Positions 17,774 to 27,344 are shown, counted from the stretch's first letter. The stretch: 64,000 nucleotides of DNA from Bacteroidota bacterium (GCA_029571985.1 JAKQVC010000132.1:62001-126000); one strand, 5' to 3'. Made by a program: numbers and translations. Notes: a model not told the origin generated them from the letters alone.

Positions 17774-17778
17774 TTTTG
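17771..17778 (+). promoter_or_regulatory. -7 promoter box TAGTTTTG overlapping upstream stop codon
   Basis: Exact TAnnTTTG match whose TAG is the stop codon of the metallophosphoesterase. It is 4 nt before the second of two adjacent ATGs (17783), predicting leaderless initiation there. Confidence 0.5.
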
Positions 17779-17782
17779 AATG

Positions 17783-18418
17783 ATGAAACACTATTTACTT
17801 GCCCTATTCATATTAGGCACATTTGCTGCATGCAATCAAAAAGATACTGAACATGATGCTGAAGGCATTCTATTGGCAGAATCGATGCAAACACTTTCAG
17901 GCGGTGGATTTTCATTTAGTCCAATGTCGCATGAAGACAGTGCCAGCGTGTTGAACTATAAGCCGGAAGTTTATTTACATAACGGCAAACCCTATACCGG
18001 CAAAATCACTTCTTACGATGAGAAGGAACGAAAAGTATTTGATGGCGAACTTGTTAATGGGCTGGCTTCAGGTGAATGGAAATTTTATTATGCATCAGGT
18101 GTTGTTCAAATTCAGGGAAATTATAAGGCTGGATATGAAACAGGCATTTGGGTGAATTATTTCGCACAAAACAAACCACGCCTCGTAAAAGAATATAGCG
18201 ACTCAGGCTTCATGCTCATGCGCACTGAATATTATAATAATGGTCGCGTTAAAAATTACCAGAATGTTGCCTGTCCTGAATACGGGAATATGGCCCGCAG
18301 AATTCAGTTTACATATGATGTGACCGTTGAATACATGGACATAGAAAAATCCTATGGAAAAATGCCACCAAAGGATTTGATGGACCTCATCAAGAAAAAT
18401 GGTTTTCGCGTACAGTAA
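17783..18418 (+). CDS. YwqK/MORN-variant repeat lipoprotein
   Basis: 211 residues from the second of two adjacent ATGs (17780 and 17783), the one 4 nt after the promoter box. Lipobox FAAC near residue 17, so it is a lipoprotein. The body has MORN-variant repeats of the YwqK type: GKPYTGKI, FDGELVNGLASGEWKFYY and GNYKAGYETGIWVNYF. Databases often label such proteins toxin-antitoxin YwqK family antitoxins, but there is no toxin gene partner here and the label has little meaning. Likely a surface or periplasmic scaffold; the function is unknown. Confidence 0.75.
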   Translation: MKHYLLALFILGTFAACNQKDTEHDAEGILLAESMQTLSGGGFSFSPMSHEDSASVLNYKPEVYLHNGKPYTGKITSYDEKERKVFDGELVNGLASGEWKFYYASGVVQIQGNYKAGYETGIWVNYFAQNKPRLVKEYSDSGFMLMRTEYYNNGRVKNYQNVACPEYGNMARRIQFTYDVTVEYMDIEKSYGKMPPKDLMDLIKKNGFRVQ

Positions 18419-18488
18419 AGGTCAGTCTCTTTTGCGATAGACAATTTATAACAGTGATTGTGCGTTTTAAAAACCAATCCTGTTAACC

Positions 18489-19145
18489 ATGTTTCACCTG
18501 CACAGCAAATTACTTCTTGCATTGTCCGGCATTGTATGCCTGATTGCCTGTAATAGAGCCGATAGCGAGGTAACAGATACCTTACCCGCGAGGCAGGAAG
18601 TTGCTTACGATACAACCTATATATCAGCCCTGCGGGAAAAGGGCCTGGAAGCAGCTGCATTTTGCACTAAAAAACAATTGAATACGGATTATTGCTTCTT
18701 ACTGCACATGGGCAGACATTCCGGATATCATCGTTTTTTTATCTGGGATTTAAAAAATCAGACAGCTATTGATTCAGGATTGGTTAGTCATGGTTGCGGG
18801 GAAAACAGTTGGGGCCAGGATCACTCCGCTGACCATCCATCTTTCAGCAATACATATGACACGCATTTGTCCTCTTTAGGTAAATATACAATTGGAAAAC
18901 GCGGTTACAGCCAGTGGGGCATTCATGTGAATTATTTGATGCACGGCTTAGACTCAACCAATAGCAATGCCTTGGGGAGAGCCATTGTTTTACATAGCTG
19001 GAGTCAGATTCCAGACACAACTGTTTATCCGAGGGGCACACCGGAAGGTTGGGGATGCCCTGCCGTTTCCAATACCTTTATGGAAGATTTAGATGAGCGA
19101 TTAAAAGTTACAAGCAAGCCAGTGCTCATGTGGATATTTAATTAA
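18489..19145 (+). CDS. murein L,D-transpeptidase catalytic domain-like lipoprotein (YkuD_2 type)
   Basis: 218 residues. Signal with lipobox LIAC at about residue 21. The domain matches the YkuD_2 family: F-x-WDL-x-N, GLVSHGCG, HLSSLGKYTIGKRGYS, the catalytic His in VLHSW, and EGWGCPAVSN with the catalytic Cys. Such enzymes form or edit 3-3 peptide cross-links in peptidoglycan, or attach proteins to it. The enzyme family is clear from the His and S/W-G-C-P motif; the precise reaction is not known. It has its own 70-nt upstream gap. Confidence 0.82.
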   Translation: MFHLHSKLLLALSGIVCLIACNRADSEVTDTLPARQEVAYDTTYISALREKGLEAAAFCTKKQLNTDYCFLLHMGRHSGYHRFFIWDLKNQTAIDSGLVSHGCGENSWGQDHSADHPSFSNTYDTHLSSLGKYTIGKRGYSQWGIHVNYLMHGLDSTNSNALGRAIVLHSWSQIPDTTVYPRGTPEGWGCPAVSNTFMEDLDERLKVTSKPVLMWIFN

Positions 19146-19207
19146 GCTACGGCATGCCTATACTGGCAATATATTTTGCCTTATCTATGCCAATTAAATA
19201 TCAATTA

Positions 19208-21304
19208 TTAACGGAGTAAATGCACAGGTCCTGAGTAGGTGCGAGGTTCACCATCACAAGTCATTTGCACCAAATAAATATAGGTACCAATTTCCTGCGG
19301 CTTACCATTTAGAGTGCCATCCCAACCTTCAACAGTAGGATCAGCAAAATAATCGTATACAATTTGTCCCCAACGATTAAATACCTTGAAATATGTAATG
19401 TCCTCACATAAATTGGCCACTGGCGGGATTCGGAATACATCATTCACAAAATCACCATTTGGTGTAAATGCATTTGGAAAGGCAACGCCTGCTGCTACAA
19501 TAATGGTGATACAATCTGTAGAAGTACAACCTGTTGGATGTGTAGCTGTAACACAATACATGGTTGTTTCATACGGTGTTACAACCGGATTAGCAGCTGT
19601 AGGGTCATCGATATTATAAGCCGGCGTCCACACATAGGTGTAGGTATCGTCCAGATTTGAATAAAGTGTAAGTGAGTTACCTAATTCGAGGGTTGTGTCG
19701 GGGAAGGCAGTAATTTCCACTGAATCAATCACATCCACCACTACCTCGCCGATTAACTGACAGCCTAAATCATCTGTAACTACAACCGTATAAGTGAAAT
19801 CATTTTCGGGGATAGTAAATACATCAGGTGTAGTGGATGCATCCGGGTCGTTCCATAAATACCCAGGATTACCTGTACCTGTTGCCACCGCACTCATAAA
19901 TAATTCGTTACCTTGGCAAACAACGGCATCATCCGGAACCATATCGAGGGTTAAAGGAATATAAGGTTCTGTAGCATAAGGCAATGCCAAACTGCCAACA
20001 AATCCGCCATCAGAACCGTCAGTAGCATTGTTTGGAGAATTAAAACATGGTGAAATTGCAGCTTCACCAACAGTAACACCTGAAGGACCGCCAATGGCGT
20101 CTAAGGTTACTGAACCGGGCACAGCACCTGATGGCATCCACAATACACCGCCGGAACCACCACCACCCGGGCCCACACAATTTACACCATCAAAAGTATT
20201 ATCTACATTTCCTCCTGATCCTCCGTGCACCTGCACAGTCAGATTTGAGGCAAAATTGGCCACATCAAGCAATACCACACCTGCTCCACCACCACCGCCG
20301 GCACCATCGTCCATTGAAACAGCGGTAACATTCGTTCCATTAGATTTTACTGAAAAATTATTTCCATCTATCGTGTTGGCCACGATTAATACGATTCCAC
20401 CACCATTTCCACCAGGGACACCTGTTCCCAAGTTACTGCTTCCGGAACCACCGCCACCGCCTAAGAAAATGCGGTTTTCAGCATTATCAAAAATTAAAGG
20501 ATAACCACCAATTCCAGGATATGTGCCTCCGCAACTTCCAGCAGGCGGATACATGAGCTCACCACCGGCGCCACCGGGTGCATAACTACTTCCACCCCCA
20601 CCACCAGTTTGGCGGTCATTACCACCTCCGCCGCCATTAGCACTAGCACCGCGTGCATACCTATCGTCGCCATCAGCTGCAATCCCTTCTCCTTTCTTAC
20701 CGGCTTTATCCTCCATAATGGTAGAAACATAACCGTCGAAACCAGTAGGCGACCCGGTTAAACATGGGGTATTCACAACTGTTGCCGCGCCCCGAAATCC
20801 AATACCGGTAGCATCAATATCTGCACTAAAAGTCAGGGTTCCGTTGGCAATTAACGCTACGATACCCCCAATCGTACCATTCCAGGGTAAACCCGTAACG
20901 GTTCCAACAACCTCCACATTATCATATTCCGGGATACGTACCAACTGCACCTTTCCCGACATCGTATAAAGCTTATTTACAACCTCATTCAGCGTTACCA
21001 CGTTAAAAGCAATGGCCTGAACAGTAAACAATTCGTAATTACCGCATTTGGCATAATTCAGGATACTGCCGTAAGTATTATCATTATCCGCATCTGTATC
21101 GGCGCCGCGCATTTGAATAAGCATAACGTTGTCACCAACGGCCAATCCGATGGGCGTAGCTGTAAGGGTAACAGCATTGTTACATTTATCAATACCGGTA
21201 ACTTCGTAATAATTGTTGATTACACCTGAAATAGGCGTTTGAGCAGAAAGCGCTAAACCTGCACAGAGGAGCACACCAGAGACCAGAATCCTAATATTGG
21301 GCAT
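19208..21304 (-). CDS. glycine-rich surface protein with T9SS type B sorting domain
   Basis: 698 residues from ATG 21304, chosen because MPNIRILVSGVLLCAGLALS is a clean signal peptide; longer in-frame starts add an untypical 50-residue tail. Residues ~60-130 resemble a domain that often precedes glycine-rich regions (NVMLIQMRGAD). Residues ~210-420 are strongly glycine-rich (GGGGGNDRQTGGGGGSSY, GGGGGSGSSNLGTGVPGGNG), like the ALK-type glycine-rich domain. Then come Ig/PKD-like segments (YLWNDPDASTTPDVF, TYVWTPAYNIDDPT). The last ~85 residues are a gliding-motility-associated C-terminal domain (FPNAFTPNGDFVNDVFRI, FNRWGQIVYD). Predicted to be exported by T9SS and attached to the cell surface. 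Confidence 0.88.
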   Translation of the reverse strand: MPNIRILVSGVLLCAGLALSAQTPISGVINNYYEVTGIDKCNNAVTLTATPIGLAVGDNVMLIQMRGADTDADNDNTYGSILNYAKCGNYELFTVQAIAFNVVTLNEVVNKLYTMSGKVQLVRIPEYDNVEVVGTVTGLPWNGTIGGIVALIANGTLTFSADIDATGIGFRGAATVVNTPCLTGSPTGFDGYVSTIMEDKAGKKGEGIAADGDDRYARGASANGGGGGNDRQTGGGGGSSYAPGGAGGELMYPPAGSCGGTYPGIGGYPLIFDNAENRIFLGGGGGSGSSNLGTGVPGGNGGGIVLIVANTIDGNNFSVKSNGTNVTAVSMDDGAGGGGGAGVVLLDVANFASNLTVQVHGGSGGNVDNTFDGVNCVGPGGGGSGGVLWMPSGAVPGSVTLDAIGGPSGVTVGEAAISPCFNSPNNATDGSDGGFVGSLALPYATEPYIPLTLDMVPDDAVVCQGNELFMSAVATGTGNPGYLWNDPDASTTPDVFTIPENDFTYTVVVTDDLGCQLIGEVVVDVIDSVEITAFPDTTLELGNSLTLYSNLDDTYTYVWTPAYNIDDPTAANPVVTPYETTMYCVTATHPTGCTSTDCITIIVAAGVAFPNAFTPNGDFVNDVFRIPPVANLCEDITYFKVFNRWGQIVYDYFADPTVEGWDGTLNGKPQEIGTYIYLVQMTCDGEPRTYSGPVHLLR

Positions 21305-21464
21305 ACGTGTTTCTTGTGTGTGAATGGGAGATGATGTAAAATTAACTAAATAAGCTACAAAATTCTTCTTTCTTGGGTGATTTTCAATGGGTTTTATACA
21401 CAATTGTCGGGGAAATGACATTCTGCTAGTCACAAAAACGTCAACTTTTGACAAAAGGTTGGCT

Positions 21465-21472
21465 CAAACCTA
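21465..21472 (-). promoter_or_regulatory. candidate -7 box TAGGTTTG for the glycine-rich gene
   Basis: Exact TAnnTTTG on the minus strand. It would give a leader of about 155 nt before ATG 21304, long for this genome, and no -33 element is seen. Confidence 0.3.
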
Positions 21473-21588
21473 AACTTTAAGCCTACTTTCCGGACTTCTG
21501 GTGACCTGAAAAATGGTCCATAGTCATTAGATTTACCCGTAAAACCTGTTAAAACACCTCATTTTTCACTTTCACAATACAGCCACAG

Positions 21589-22068
21589 ATGTCAGAAACG
21601 CAACGTATAGCCCAATTATTTGCTGATTGGCATGATCAAAACCCCTGGACCGAAATCAGGTTAATGGATCTACTTGTAGATGTAACCCCTGAAATGGCTG
21701 CCGCCCACCCAATTCCGGGTGCCAATTCTATCTGGCAGCTAGTTCAGCATTGCCTCGGATGGCGTGAAAATGTGTTGCGGAAATTGCAGGGAGAAGTATT
21801 CAAATCACCCGAAGACAATTATTTGGGTGAACCCACCGATACCTCTCCAGAAGCCTGGTCACATTTGCTCGATGCCATCGCCCAAAATAATCAGGCCTGG
21901 CAACAATTTTTGCTCTCACTTCCGGATACGGATCTAGAAAAAGGCTATGCCCCGGCCAATAATGCCTTCACTCAATATGCAGTGATTCATGGCTTGCTGC
22001 ACCATGATAATTATCATTTTGGGCAAATTCTCATGCTCAAGAAAATGGCACAACATGCAGCCCTTTAG
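21589..22068 (+). CDS. DinB-like hydrolase family protein
   Basis: 159 residues, a second DinB-superfamily member distinct from the one at 15379. Metal-binding histidines lie in WQLVQHCLGWRENVL and HGLLHHDNYHFGQI, in the usual order for a four-helix DinB_2 fold. The ends are typical of the family: FADWHDQNPW at the N-terminus and a short Lys/His-rich C-terminus. No signal peptide. It is convergent with the amylase gene, one base apart. Substrate unknown. Confidence 0.78.
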   Translation: MSETQRIAQLFADWHDQNPWTEIRLMDLLVDVTPEMAAAHPIPGANSIWQLVQHCLGWRENVLRKLQGEVFKSPEDNYLGEPTDTSPEAWSHLLDAIAQNNQAWQQFLLSLPDTDLEKGYAPANNAFTQYAVIHGLLHHDNYHFGQILMLKKMAQHAAL

Positions 22069-22069
22069 T

Positions 22070-23899
22070 TTATTCAATGGCTTCAGCCTGAAATTCTTTT
22101 AATATCATAGCTGTGCCAGGTGCAATGGTAATTTTCACTTTATTATTTTTTCTCACATAGGCTGTGCCGGTCAGCAAATCCAGGATACCGGAATAGGTAT
22201 CATCTGAAAAGTATTTTGTTCTAATTTGCCGGTTTCTTTTGCCTGTATTAATAAAGACATCAACTTGATCATTTGCTGACATACGCGTAAAATAAATCAT
22301 GCCAGATTTTGCTCGTGTCGGAAAAATTAAAAAACCACCCGAACGCAATGCGGGTTCTGTACTGCGCAATGCACCTAATTTTCGATAAAGTTGCAACATA
22401 TCCTCCTGCACCTGTACGGTATCTGATTTGCCGGTTTTCTCCTGATACCAATTGAGGGTTTCAGGTTGAAAGGCAATATCTTTCCACACCATCGGTTTTC
22501 TGCAATCAGGATCATTGGCACCCCACATACCTACTTCATCGCCATAATAAATCATGGGTGCACCAATCCATGTATATTGAAAAACAGCCATGAGTTTTTG
22601 TAAAGCATAATCGGTTGAATCAGGTTTATCTGTTTTTGTTTCCGGAAACCAGGCGTGTGAGGCATGCAAAAAATCGCCCCAGCTTGAAAATGCCGGTAGT
22701 TGCGGGTTGTGGATGACTGTGGGCAGTCGGGGTGTGTCGTGACTGTCGTACAAATTCATCATCGCCTTACGTGTTTCTGATGAATAGGAAAAGGCAAGCC
22801 TGTTTAATGCCTCGGCAAATGCCTTAACTGACATGCGATGTTGTATAAAATAATCGGTACAAAGTGAAGCAAAACTATAATGCATAACGGCATCAAAGGC
22901 ATCGCCCTGCACATAGGGCAAAACCTGTTGTAAATCATTATTTATTTCTGCTGTGAGATAGGCATCCGGATTTATAGTTTTAACATGTATGCGCCATGCA
23001 CGCCAAAAATCCATATCAACACAAAAGGCTACATCTAATCGCCAGCCATCAATTCCATTTGCAACATGTCCGTCTGGTGCCATCCATCTTTTTGTACAGT
23101 CGAAAATATATTGTCGCGGTCCTGCTACAATACCTGTACTATCCTCTTTAAATTCAGGAAGATCCTGTGCACCGAACCATCCCTTATAAGAAAAAGCAGT
23201 TTGCGTTTCGGGATTAGCCCACTGTTCAACAATAAACCAATCAGCGTACGGCGATTCTTGTTGATGTTGTACTACATCCTGAAAAGCAAAACTATTGACA
23301 CCCATGTGATTAAATACGCCGTCGAAAATGATATGCATACCACGAGCATGACAATCCGCAATTAATTGTAATGCCAGTTTATCTGCACTTGTCCAGTTCC
23401 ATGTAGTCGGATCAATTGGATTTTCCTGCGCAATTAATCGTGCATCACCTTCCGGATCAGGACCAAAGGTTGGTTCGATATGATGATACATGGCGGCATC
23501 ATATTTATGCAAACTCGGCGCTACAAATACCGGATTGAGATAAATTGCGGTAATGCCTAAACTATCGAGATAGGGCAATTGGTCGATGATTCCCTGCAAA
23601 TCACCCCCATATCGGCGTCGTTGCACATTGTAATTGAAATCCTGACCATTGGCTGCTTCCCAGGGCTGAAGGGCATACCACTCTGAGCCCCAGGGCATGA
23701 TATGCCATTCGGCAGTATCGTTATGCGGCCAGCAGCCTCGAATGTCGGCTAGTGTCGGGTCATTTGATACATCGCCATTTCTAAACCGGTCAGGGAAAAT
23801 CTGATACCAAACTGCACCCTGCGCCCAATCAGGCACCTGCGTGTATGCTGTATACCCGATCACGAGCAACATCAAAACCAATAACACATCTTTCCGCAT
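22070..23899 (-). CDS. periplasmic GH13 alpha-amylase family glycosidase
   Basis: 609 residues from ATG 23899, which begins a signal peptide (MRKDVLLVLMLLVIGYTAYTQ); an ATG at 23932 would add eleven residues. A GH13 (beta/alpha)8 barrel with all four conserved regions: DGVFNH, GWRLDVAF with the nucleophile Asp, the general acid Glu in YLTAEINND, and YDSHDTPR. The opening GAVWYQIFPDRFRNGD and the insert before the barrel resemble neopullulanase/cyclomaltodextrinase enzymes. A small beta-sandwich follows at the C-terminus. Likely role: periplasmic cleavage of maltodextrins. No SusC/D pair or regulator is nearby, so this is not a typical polysaccharide-utilisation locus. Confidence 0.9.
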   Translation of the reverse strand: MRKDVLLVLMLLVIGYTAYTQVPDWAQGAVWYQIFPDRFRNGDVSNDPTLADIRGCWPHNDTAEWHIMPWGSEWYALQPWEAANGQDFNYNVQRRRYGGDLQGIIDQLPYLDSLGITAIYLNPVFVAPSLHKYDAAMYHHIEPTFGPDPEGDARLIAQENPIDPTTWNWTSADKLALQLIADCHARGMHIIFDGVFNHMGVNSFAFQDVVQHQQESPYADWFIVEQWANPETQTAFSYKGWFGAQDLPEFKEDSTGIVAGPRQYIFDCTKRWMAPDGHVANGIDGWRLDVAFCVDMDFWRAWRIHVKTINPDAYLTAEINNDLQQVLPYVQGDAFDAVMHYSFASLCTDYFIQHRMSVKAFAEALNRLAFSYSSETRKAMMNLYDSHDTPRLPTVIHNPQLPAFSSWGDFLHASHAWFPETKTDKPDSTDYALQKLMAVFQYTWIGAPMIYYGDEVGMWGANDPDCRKPMVWKDIAFQPETLNWYQEKTGKSDTVQVQEDMLQLYRKLGALRSTEPALRSGGFLIFPTRAKSGMIYFTRMSANDQVDVFINTGKRNRQIRTKYFSDDTYSGILDLLTGTAYVRKNNKVKITIAPGTAMILKEFQAEAIE

Positions 23900-23906
23900 T
23901 GCACCG

Positions 23907-23914
23907 TAAATTTG
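23907..23914 (+). promoter_or_regulatory. -7 promoter box TAAATTTG for the CotH-like gene
   Basis: Exact TAnnTTTG match; expected start near 23919, 13 nt before the TTG start codon at 23932. It lies within the amylase 5' region on the opposite strand. Confidence 0.5.
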
Positions 23915-23931
23915 CATAAATAATCGCTGCA

Positions 23932-26211
23932 TTGAAAAAATTCGTAGTTTTCTTACCGATACTTCTTTTCACATTTTCTGCCTTTGCTCAAAACATTCCA
24001 CCATATAGTATACTATATGACGATACGCAGGTAAACCGGATATATATTACCATGGCAGAAGATTCATTAAATGAAATGTATGCCGAGTTAGAAAATGAGT
24101 ATGAATATGCCGTGCAGTTTATCTTCGATGGGTTGACACAACAAGATACCCTCGAACAGGTTGGCTTCCGTTTACGCGGCAATACATCTTTATACTCCGG
24201 AAAAAAATCCTTTAAAATCAGTTTTAATACTTATCAGGCCGGAAGAACTTTTGAAGGTGCTAAAAAACTCAACCTGATTGGCAATCATAACGACCCAACC
24301 ATGGTGCGCGAAAAATTATATTTCGACATCTACAATTATATGGGTTTACCCATGCGTCGGGTTGGATTTGCAGAGTTGTATATTAATGGTAATTACTTCG
24401 GATTTTATACAGTTGTTGAAGAATATGATGATGTCTGGTTGCGCGACAGATATGGCGACGACAGCGGACCGATATTTAAATGTTTATATGGAAGCACCCT
24501 CACCTATCAAGGAACAAATACCGGCGCGTATAACACATACGAGCAACAAAATCACGAACAAAAAGACTTGAAGGATGAGTTGGTTATGCTTACAGACGTG
24601 TTAAACAATACGCCCTTAGCAGAATTACCATGCGCTTTAGAACCCATTTTTGATGTCAATCAATTTTTGAAAATCTATGCTTTAGATATTTCTTGCGGCC
24701 ATTGGGATAATTATGGGGCAAATCAAAATAATTTCTATTTATATCACGATCGTATCAGCGGACAATTTAAATTTTTAAGCTACGATTGTGATAATGTGAT
24801 TGGAATTGACTGGCTGGGCATTGATTGGGCCGACCGCGATGTATATACGTGGAATTTTGATGGCAGACCGTTAGTTGAGCGATTGTTGGAAATAGATACT
24901 TATTATGAACGATTTACTTATTATTTAAAGGAAATTGCCAACTATTATATGTTGGAAGACTATTGGTTTCCAAAGATTGATGCCATGCGCGATTTAGTTG
25001 CACCTTCTGCGGTTGATGATGTTTTCAGAAGTTTTGATTACGGATATACGTATGCTGATTTTCTGGATGGTTTCGACACCAATGATATTGACGGACATAC
25101 CCCATATGGCATCAAAAACTTCATCACCCTGCGCAATACGAACACCTTAAATCAGGTAGAATCATTTGATATTCACCCAATTATTCATCACCCCGAAATA
25201 AGTCCATTATTATTGACAGAAGGCAGCACCGTTACCATTCAGGTACTGGTTGAAGATGATAATGCGATTAACAATGTGACCGTAACTTATGCATTCGATG
25301 ATGTGCCTGCAGGAAGTATCACTTTATATGATGATGGCTTGCATGACGACAATCTGGCCGGAGATGGCAGGTATGGAAATACCCTTACTTTAACCGGCGC
25401 TGAACACGCATTGCATTTCTCGCTGACAGCAACGGATAATGCAAGTCAAACTTCCACTTATCCAACATGCGGCGATATATTTAAAGAAATCGGATACACC
25501 TCTCCAACATTGGTTATCAATGAGGTGCTGCCTGACAACAATGTGACTGTACCGGACGCTAGTGGTGAATATCCCGATTTCATCGAATTATTTAATTATG
25601 GAATTTACAGTGTTGCACTCGGCAATTTAAGTATCAGTGATGAACCCAACAGGCCGACAAAATGGTTTTTACCTGATATGCTTATTCCTGCGGGTGGATA
25701 TGTTTTGTTATTTGCAGACGACGAAACGGAACAAGGATTAAATCATGTCAGTTTTACACTCGATGCTGAAAATGATGAATTAGCGGTGCATGCGCCTGTA
25801 ACATCAGGTTATGCAATAATTGATTCAACATCCTGGAATGATGTACCTGCGGATATTTCATGGGGAAGATTACCCAATGGCACCGGTTCCTTCACTTTAT
25901 TATCCTATATCACACCTGGTTTTAGTAATGATGTCGAAACAGATACGTTGCCTTCAACTTTTGAGGTAACGCTTACCAATAATCCGGGTAACGGGCTATC
26001 GACCCTCACCGTACAACTTCCGGCAGATGAACTTGTGCGATTAACCATTTTTAATACGGAGGGTAAATCTGTTTATTCTGAGCCATCTGCTTATTTAACA
26101 GCAGGCCTCTACAGCTATTCCTTAGATGTAACCGGGCTGGGATCAGGCACTTACTACCTGCATATCGTGCACGGAAATCAGCGTGTCGTATTGCCTTATA
26201 TCGTCCTTTAA
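23932..26211 (+). CDS. CotH-kinase-like secreted protein with lamin-tail domain and T9SS C-terminus
   Basis: 759 residues from TTG 23932, the only start that includes the signal peptide (KKFVVFLPILLFTFSAFAQ). Residues ~40-400 are a CotH-type kinase domain: FRLRGNTSLYSGKKSFKISF, KLNLIGNHNDPTMVREKL and the metal-binding YDCDN stretch after GHWDNYGANQNNFYLYHD. Residues ~425-505 form an Ig-like beta domain (LYDDGLHDDNLAGDGRYGN). Residues ~525-640 are a lamin-tail domain (LVINEVLPDN, DFIELFN). The last ~75 residues resemble a T9SS type A sorting domain without a clear YPNP. CotH proteins phosphorylate surface or spore-coat proteins; the substrate here is unknown. Its TTG overlaps the alternative amylase ATG on the other strand. 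Confidence 0.85.
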   Translation: MKKFVVFLPILLFTFSAFAQNIPPYSILYDDTQVNRIYITMAEDSLNEMYAELENEYEYAVQFIFDGLTQQDTLEQVGFRLRGNTSLYSGKKSFKISFNTYQAGRTFEGAKKLNLIGNHNDPTMVREKLYFDIYNYMGLPMRRVGFAELYINGNYFGFYTVVEEYDDVWLRDRYGDDSGPIFKCLYGSTLTYQGTNTGAYNTYEQQNHEQKDLKDELVMLTDVLNNTPLAELPCALEPIFDVNQFLKIYALDISCGHWDNYGANQNNFYLYHDRISGQFKFLSYDCDNVIGIDWLGIDWADRDVYTWNFDGRPLVERLLEIDTYYERFTYYLKEIANYYMLEDYWFPKIDAMRDLVAPSAVDDVFRSFDYGYTYADFLDGFDTNDIDGHTPYGIKNFITLRNTNTLNQVESFDIHPIIHHPEISPLLLTEGSTVTIQVLVEDDNAINNVTVTYAFDDVPAGSITLYDDGLHDDNLAGDGRYGNTLTLTGAEHALHFSLTATDNASQTSTYPTCGDIFKEIGYTSPTLVINEVLPDNNVTVPDASGEYPDFIELFNYGIYSVALGNLSISDEPNRPTKWFLPDMLIPAGGYVLLFADDETEQGLNHVSFTLDAENDELAVHAPVTSGYAIIDSTSWNDVPADISWGRLPNGTGSFTLLSYITPGFSNDVETDTLPSTFEVTLTNNPGNGLSTLTVQLPADELVRLTIFNTEGKSVYSEPSAYLTAGLYSYSLDVTGLGSGTYYLHIVHGNQRVVLPYIVL

Positions 26212-26265
26212 GGATTAGGCATATCCGGTTCTGATATCCTGTTTACGGCCGGCATAACTTCAATA

Positions 26266-26296
26266 TTGGAGTTTGTGCGGGTATCTTGTATTTTTG
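26266..26296 (+). promoter_or_regulatory. promoter of yebC: TTG, 20 nt, TATTTTTG
   Basis: -33 core TTG at 26266-26268 and an exact -7 box TATTTTTG at 26289-26296 with a 20-nt spacer. Expected start near 26301, with a leader of about 16 nt before ATG 26317. Confidence 0.6.
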
Positions 26297-26316
26297 CAAC
26301 CTAAATTAAAATAATT

Positions 26317-27033
26317 ATGGGACGCGCATTTGAATATCGCAAGGAAAGAAAGTTTAAAAGATGGGGAGCCATGGCTACTGCTTTTACCCGTGTAGGGCGG
26401 GAAATAGCCATTGCCGTAAAAAACGGAGGTCCGAATCCTGAAGCGAATCCTAAGTTGCGTATTGCCATTCAGAACGCGAAGTCAGTGCAAATGCCAAAAG
26501 ACCGTGTTGAAGCTGCCATAAAACGCGCTTCAAGTAAGGATGAAAAAGATTTTGAAGAAGTAGTATATGAGGGTATGGGTCCGGGAGGCATTGCCTTAAT
26601 GGTAGAAACAGCCACTGACAATACAACCAGAACCGTTGCCAACATGCGTGTAATTTTTTCAAAAAATGGCGGCGCACTCGGCACAAGTGGTTCGGTTGGA
26701 TATTTGTTTGAACGTAAGGGTATTTACAAAGTAAGTGCTGATAAAATTAATCTGGATGCAGTTGAATTGGATTTAATTGACGCAGGTGCTGAAGATGTAT
26801 ATACGGATGATGGAACCGTATATATCGAAACTTCATTTAATGATTTCGGCAACATGCAGAAAAAATTGGATGAGCTCAATATTGAAATTAACGGTGCTGA
26901 ATTACTGCGCATTCCATTAAACAAAAATGCAGTTACACCTGAAATTGAAAAACAGGTAAACGCACTTATCGAAAAAATTGAAGAAGATGAAGATGTGGTG
27001 AACGTGTTTCATAACATGGAGGAGACCGCTTAA
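26317..27033 (+). CDS. YebC/PmpR family DNA-binding protein
   Basis: 238 residues, full length. Signature N-terminus GRAFEYRKERKFKRW, where most relatives have GHS-x-W, then AFTRVGREIAIAVKNGGPNP and MPKDRVEAAIKRA. Three alpha/beta domains are evident, ending in the acidic tail IEKIEEDEDVVNVFHNM. Relatives act either as transcriptional regulators or as ribosome-associated factors easing translation of proline-rich stretches. It stands alone, with its own promoter and a shared bidirectional terminator downstream. Confidence 0.93.
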   Translation: MGRAFEYRKERKFKRWGAMATAFTRVGREIAIAVKNGGPNPEANPKLRIAIQNAKSVQMPKDRVEAAIKRASSKDEKDFEEVVYEGMGPGGIALMVETATDNTTRTVANMRVIFSKNGGALGTSGSVGYLFERKGIYKVSADKINLDAVELDLIDAGAEDVYTDDGTVYIETSFNDFGNMQKKLDELNIEINGAELLRIPLNKNAVTPEIEKQVNALIEKIEEDEDVVNVFHNMEETA

Positions 27034-27090
27034 TTCAAAGCGTCTTTGCTGTATGCACTACATCCACTACAGGTAAACTATACCATAAAT

Positions 27091-27125
27091 AAAAAGACCC
27101 GCTTGATAAACAGGCGGGTCTTTTT
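27091..27125. terminator. bidirectional terminator between yebC and the cold-shock gene
   Basis: Perfect 12-base inverted repeat (AAAAAGACCCGC ... GCGGGTCTTTTT) around an 11-nt loop, with T-tracts on both strands. It serves the two convergent genes. Confidence 0.9.
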
Positions 27126-27149
27126 TTCGTGTGGTAAAAATCAATTCAC

Positions 27150-27344
27150 TTACTGTGCGATTTTCACGTTCACTGCATTTTTTCCCTTGCGACCATCGAT
27201 GATATCGAAGGTAACGAGATCATTCTGCTTGACCTTATCCACCAGTCCGGTCTGATGAACAAAGATTTCTTCATTAGTTCCATCTTTTGTGATGAAACCA
27301 TACCCTTTGGTTGCGTTGAAAAATTTGATTTTGCCGGTTTCCAT
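27150..27344 (-). CDS. cold-shock domain protein (CspA family)
   Basis: 64 residues, a complete single cold-shock OB-fold. RNP1 is seen in KGYGFITKD and RNP2 in EIFVHQTGL. It binds single-stranded nucleic acid and probably acts as an RNA chaperone. Start MET-GKIKFF fits the family exactly. A promoter box about 40 nt upstream gives a short leader, and the gene ends near the bidirectional terminator. Confidence 0.95.
   Translation of the reverse strand: METGKIKFFNATKGYGFITKDGTNEEIFVHQTGLVDKVKQNDLVTFDIIDGRKGKNAVNVKIAQ

Noticed and set aside
17783-18418. Toxin-antitoxin system
   Set aside because: The YwqK-type antitoxin name is historical; there is no toxin gene next to it and the protein is a lipoprotein with MORN-like repeats.
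20028-20504. 158-residue proline-rich open frame on the plus strand
   Set aside because: It is the antisense of the glycine-rich coding region of the T9SS type B gene; glycine codons read backwards give proline.
15379-22068. DinB as a DNA-damage polymerase
   Set aside because: Both genes are DinB-superfamily metal-binding helical proteins (YfiT type), not polymerase IV.
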